A stretch of DNA of 8,403 bases from Desulfatibacillaceae bacterium. Its GTDB lineage: Bacteria; Desulfobacterota; Desulfobacteria; Desulfobacterales; Desulfatibacillaceae. The position numbers and the translations under genes were made by a program. The stretch covers positions 1-8,403 of the forward strand of contig JASEHB010000082.1 in assembly GCA_030018745.1 (NCBI GenBank). Reading direction: 5' to 3'. Positions 6,571 through 8,403 of this stretch are shown here, piece by piece (position 1 is the first letter of the stretch; each line of letters opens with the position of its first letter). Under the pieces are notes generated by a model that made no database searches, was not told where the DNA came from, and saw only the letters and a list, made by a program, of their open reading frames with translations.

Positions 6571-8160
6571 GTGACCATCGAAAAAAGGCGCGAGCAGGAA
6601 CTGGCCAAGATGGGAATGACCAACCTTGGCCGCGTTTACTGGACCCAGCCCACACCTGTTCTGTATGAGGAAAGCATCCGCCGCAGGGAAGGCTTGGTGG
6701 TTCATCTTGGGCCGCTGGTGGTCCGCACCGGGCACCACCGGGGCAGGCTTCCCCACGACAAGTTCTTTGTACGCGAGCCGGAAAGTGAGTCCAAACTCTG
6801 GTGGGGCAAGGTGAACCGGGAGATAAGCCAGGAAAAGTTCAACATGCTTTACCACCGTATGCTGGCCTATGTTCAGGGCAAGGATATTTTTGTGCAGGAC
6901 TGCTATGCAGGGGCTGACCCGCGCTACCGGATACCCATAAGGGTGATCACGGAAACTGCCTGGCACAGCCTTTTTTCCCGCAATATGTTTGTTCAGGTAA
7001 AGGATGAAAATGAGCTTGAACACCACTCCCCCAGCTTCACCATATTGAATGTGCCCCACTTCCAGGCCATGCCCGAATTTGACGGCACCCGCTCGGAGGC
7101 CTTCATCATCGTCAACATCGGCAAGAGGCTCGTTTTAATCGGAGGCACAAGCTACGGCGGGGAAATCAAAAAATCGGTATTCACCATAATGAACTACCTT
7201 CTGCCCCAGGAATCGGTTTTGCCCATGCACTGCTCGGCCAATGTTGGCAGGGATGACGACCCTGCTGTTTTCTTCGGGCTTTCAGGCACAGGCAAGACCT
7301 CCCTTTCCGCAGATCCCGAAAGAAAACTTGTGGGCGATGACGAGCACGGCTGGAGCGATGAGGGAATTTTCAACTTTGAGGGAGGATGCTACGCAAAGGT
7401 GATAAGGCTTTCCTCCCAGGCCGAGCCGGAAATCTTTGAATGCACCCGCAGGTTTGGAACCATTCTTGAAAATGTGGGGGTCAACCCCCTTACCCGGCGG
7501 GTGGACCTGGATGACGACAGCCTCACGGAAAACACAAGGGCAGCCTATCCCATCAGCCACATACCTTCAGCCCTGCGCTCCGGTATGTGCGGGCATCCCA
7601 GAAACATAATCATGCTCACCTGCGATGCCTTTGGCGTGATGCCGCCCATTTCCCGGCTCACCCCGGAGCAGGCGGAATACCACTTTCTCACCGGCTACAC
7701 GGCCAAGGTTGCCGGCACTGAGGCGGGTGTGACCGAGCCTTCCGCAACATTTTCAACCTGCTTTGGCGCGCCCTTCATGGCCCTGCCGCCCCAGAGCTAC
7801 GCCAATCTGCTGCGCAAAAGGATAAAGGAGCACAAAACCGCCTGCTGGCTTCTCAACACCGGCTGGATGGGCGAGCCTGCGGGCAAGACGGAGCGCATAT
7901 CCATAAAGCATTCCCGCGCAATGGTGCGGGCCGTGCTCTCCGGCGCCTTAAACAGCGTGGAATATACAAAGGAGCCATTCTTCGGCCTGGAAATCCCCAC
8001 AAGCTGCCCGGGCGTTCCTTCCGAAATTCTAAATCCCATCAACGCTGCAAAGGACAAGGCCGGATACGAAGCCAGGGCCAAAAAGCTGGTGGCGGATTTC
8101 AAGGAAAACTTTGTGCAATATGAAGAAGGCGTGCCCGATGAGGTGAAAAGCGTTCTGTAA
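6571..8160 (+). CDS. pckA: ATP-dependent phosphoenolpyruvate carboxykinase
   Basis: Converts oxaloacetate + ATP to phosphoenolpyruvate + CO2 + ADP, the gluconeogenic link from the TCA cycle, or runs in reverse as CO2 fixation in some anaerobes. It is cytoplasmic. From the GTG start it has 529 residues, close to E. coli PckA (540). Visible signatures: substrate Arg R59 in HRGRLPHDK; LIGGTSYGGEIKKSVF (ATP-PEPCK signature, K201 metal/substrate Lys); MHCSANVG with H220; P-loop GLSGTGKTS (236-244, K242, T243); metal motif GDDEHGWSDEG with D256/D257; ENTRAAYPI with R323; and GYTAKVAGTEAGVTEP (375-390). All known active-site residues appear present. The P-loop and signature are those of the ATP class, not the GTP class. 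GTG at 6571 is preferred over the in-frame TTG at 6538 because of the ribosome binding site at 6559-6564. It is 70 bases after the nitroreductase and 36 before the AmpG-like gene, so an operon is plausible. Confidence 0.97.
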   Translation: MTIEKRREQELAKMGMTNLGRVYWTQPTPVLYEESIRRREGLVVHLGPLVVRTGHHRGRLPHDKFFVREPESESKLWWGKVNREISQEKFNMLYHRMLAYVQGKDIFVQDCYAGADPRYRIPIRVITETAWHSLFSRNMFVQVKDENELEHHSPSFTILNVPHFQAMPEFDGTRSEAFIIVNIGKRLVLIGGTSYGGEIKKSVFTIMNYLLPQESVLPMHCSANVGRDDDPAVFFGLSGTGKTSLSADPERKLVGDDEHGWSDEGIFNFEGGCYAKVIRLSSQAEPEIFECTRRFGTILENVGVNPLTRRVDLDDDSLTENTRAAYPISHIPSALRSGMCGHPRNIIMLTCDAFGVMPPISRLTPEQAEYHFLTGYTAKVAGTEAGVTEPSATFSTCFGAPFMALPPQSYANLLRKRIKEHKTACWLLNTGWMGEPAGKTERISIKHSRAMVRAVLSGALNSVEYTKEPFFGLEIPTSCPGVPSEILNPINAAKDKAGYEARAKKLVADFKENFVQYEEGVPDEVKSVL

Positions 8161-8196
8161 ACAATGCGCGGGATATATTGAACCGGCTTAAAAAAG

Positions 8197-8403
8197 GTGA
8201 CCGTGGAAGAAGAAAAAAACGACTTGAAGAAGAAGGATTCCCTGGCGCGGGCGATTTTTTCCCCCCGCATGTTCACGGCCCTTGTCATGGGCTTTTCATG
8301 CGGGCTTCCCCTGCTTCTCACCATAGGCCTGCTTCAGGCATGGATGAAGGATGAGGGGGTTGATCTCACGGTCATAGGCCTGGCTGCCCTTCTTGGCGTT
8401 CCC
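8197..8403 (+). CDS. ampG: AmpG-like muropeptide MFS permease, 5' part only
   Basis: The first 69 codons of an MFS-family transporter, cut by the right edge. The stretch MGFSCGLPLLLTIGLLQAWM closely parallels the first transmembrane helix and following loop of E. coli AmpG (GFASGLPLALTSGTLQAWM). It continues with an acidic DEGVDLTVIGL segment and the start of a second membrane helix. AmpG imports GlcNAc-anhydroMurNAc peptides made by lytic transglycosylases for cell-wall recycling. The start is uncertain. An in-frame stop at 8179-8181 bounds it, and no ATG occurs before the first helix. GTG 8197 is the longest choice but lacks a Shine-Dalgarno sequence. GTG 8203 follows AAGGTGA with only a 2-base gap, and TTG 8224 is also possible. 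The N-terminal tail is charged (EEEKND, KKK). Assignment rests on the N-terminus only; a related PAT/AmpG-like transporter is possible. Confidence 0.75.
   Translation, partial: MTVEEEKNDLKKKDSLARAIFSPRMFTALVMGFSCGLPLLLTIGLLQAWMKDEGVDLTVIGLAALLGVP

Noticed and set aside
6529..7059. Antisense open frame of 176 codons opposite the start of pckA
   Set aside because: It overlaps well-conserved PckA coding sequence, has no recognisable domain, and fits a shadow frame.
7797..8324. Antisense open frame of 175 codons across the pckA-ampG junction
   Set aside because: It covers the conserved C-terminus of PckA and the start of the AmpG-like gene on the opposite strand. It has no family signature.
1..8403. 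Mobile elements, CRISPR arrays, tRNA or rRNA genes
   Set aside because: I saw no transposase or integrase motifs, regularly spaced repeats, tRNA cloverleaf signatures or conserved rRNA segments on either strand.

Overview
The window holds two divergent gene groups on either side of a 401-base intergenic region (5515-5915). It is dense, moderately GC-rich bacterial DNA with short gaps, overlapping genes and no tRNA, rRNA, CRISPR array or insertion sequence that I can see. The cyclic-nucleotide/PilZ fusion, the DUF4124 lytic transglycosylase, the ATP-type PEP carboxykinase and the compact nitroreductase suggest a Gram-negative proteobacterium, perhaps a deltaproteobacterial (Desulfobacterota-like) lineage. 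That placement is inferred from gene content only.

Left part, minus strand, read from 5514 down to 1: a cNMP-binding/PilZ sensor protein (4822-5514), a secreted or periplasmic lytic transglycosylase (3887-4822) and the DEAH-box RNA helicase HrpA (1-3900, C-terminus cut by the window edge). The first two genes share one base (TGATG) and the second and third overlap by 14 bases. The three are therefore probably co-transcribed and partly translationally coupled. A candidate sigma70 promoter lies at 5605-5633 on the minus strand, and its -10 overlaps a perfect 12-bp palindrome.

Intergenic region 5515-5915: besides that promoter and palindrome, it holds a perfect 7-bp leader hairpin on the minus-strand transcript, CATTG-type repeats, and a rho-independent-terminator-like hairpin with a T-run on the plus strand. 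No recognised gene lies upstream of that terminator on the plus strand. It may end a small RNA or form part of an attenuating leader ahead of the nitroreductase gene. A 36-codon reading frame runs through it.

Right part, plus strand: a nitroreductase-family flavoprotein (5916-6500), ATP-dependent phosphoenolpyruvate carboxykinase PckA (GTG start at 6571, not the in-frame TTG at 6538; ends 8160), and the first 69 codons of an AmpG-like muropeptide permease (from about 8197). Gaps of 70 and 36 bases without a clear terminator fit one transcription unit.

Themes: peptidoglycan turnover appears on both sides (a lytic transglycosylase on one, an AmpG-like anhydromuropeptide importer on the other). 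The left operon joins a possible dual second-messenger receptor, cell-wall cleavage and RNA/ribosome surveillance. That grouping and the unexplained plus-strand terminator are the most interesting points. I see no clearly new defence system or mobile element.
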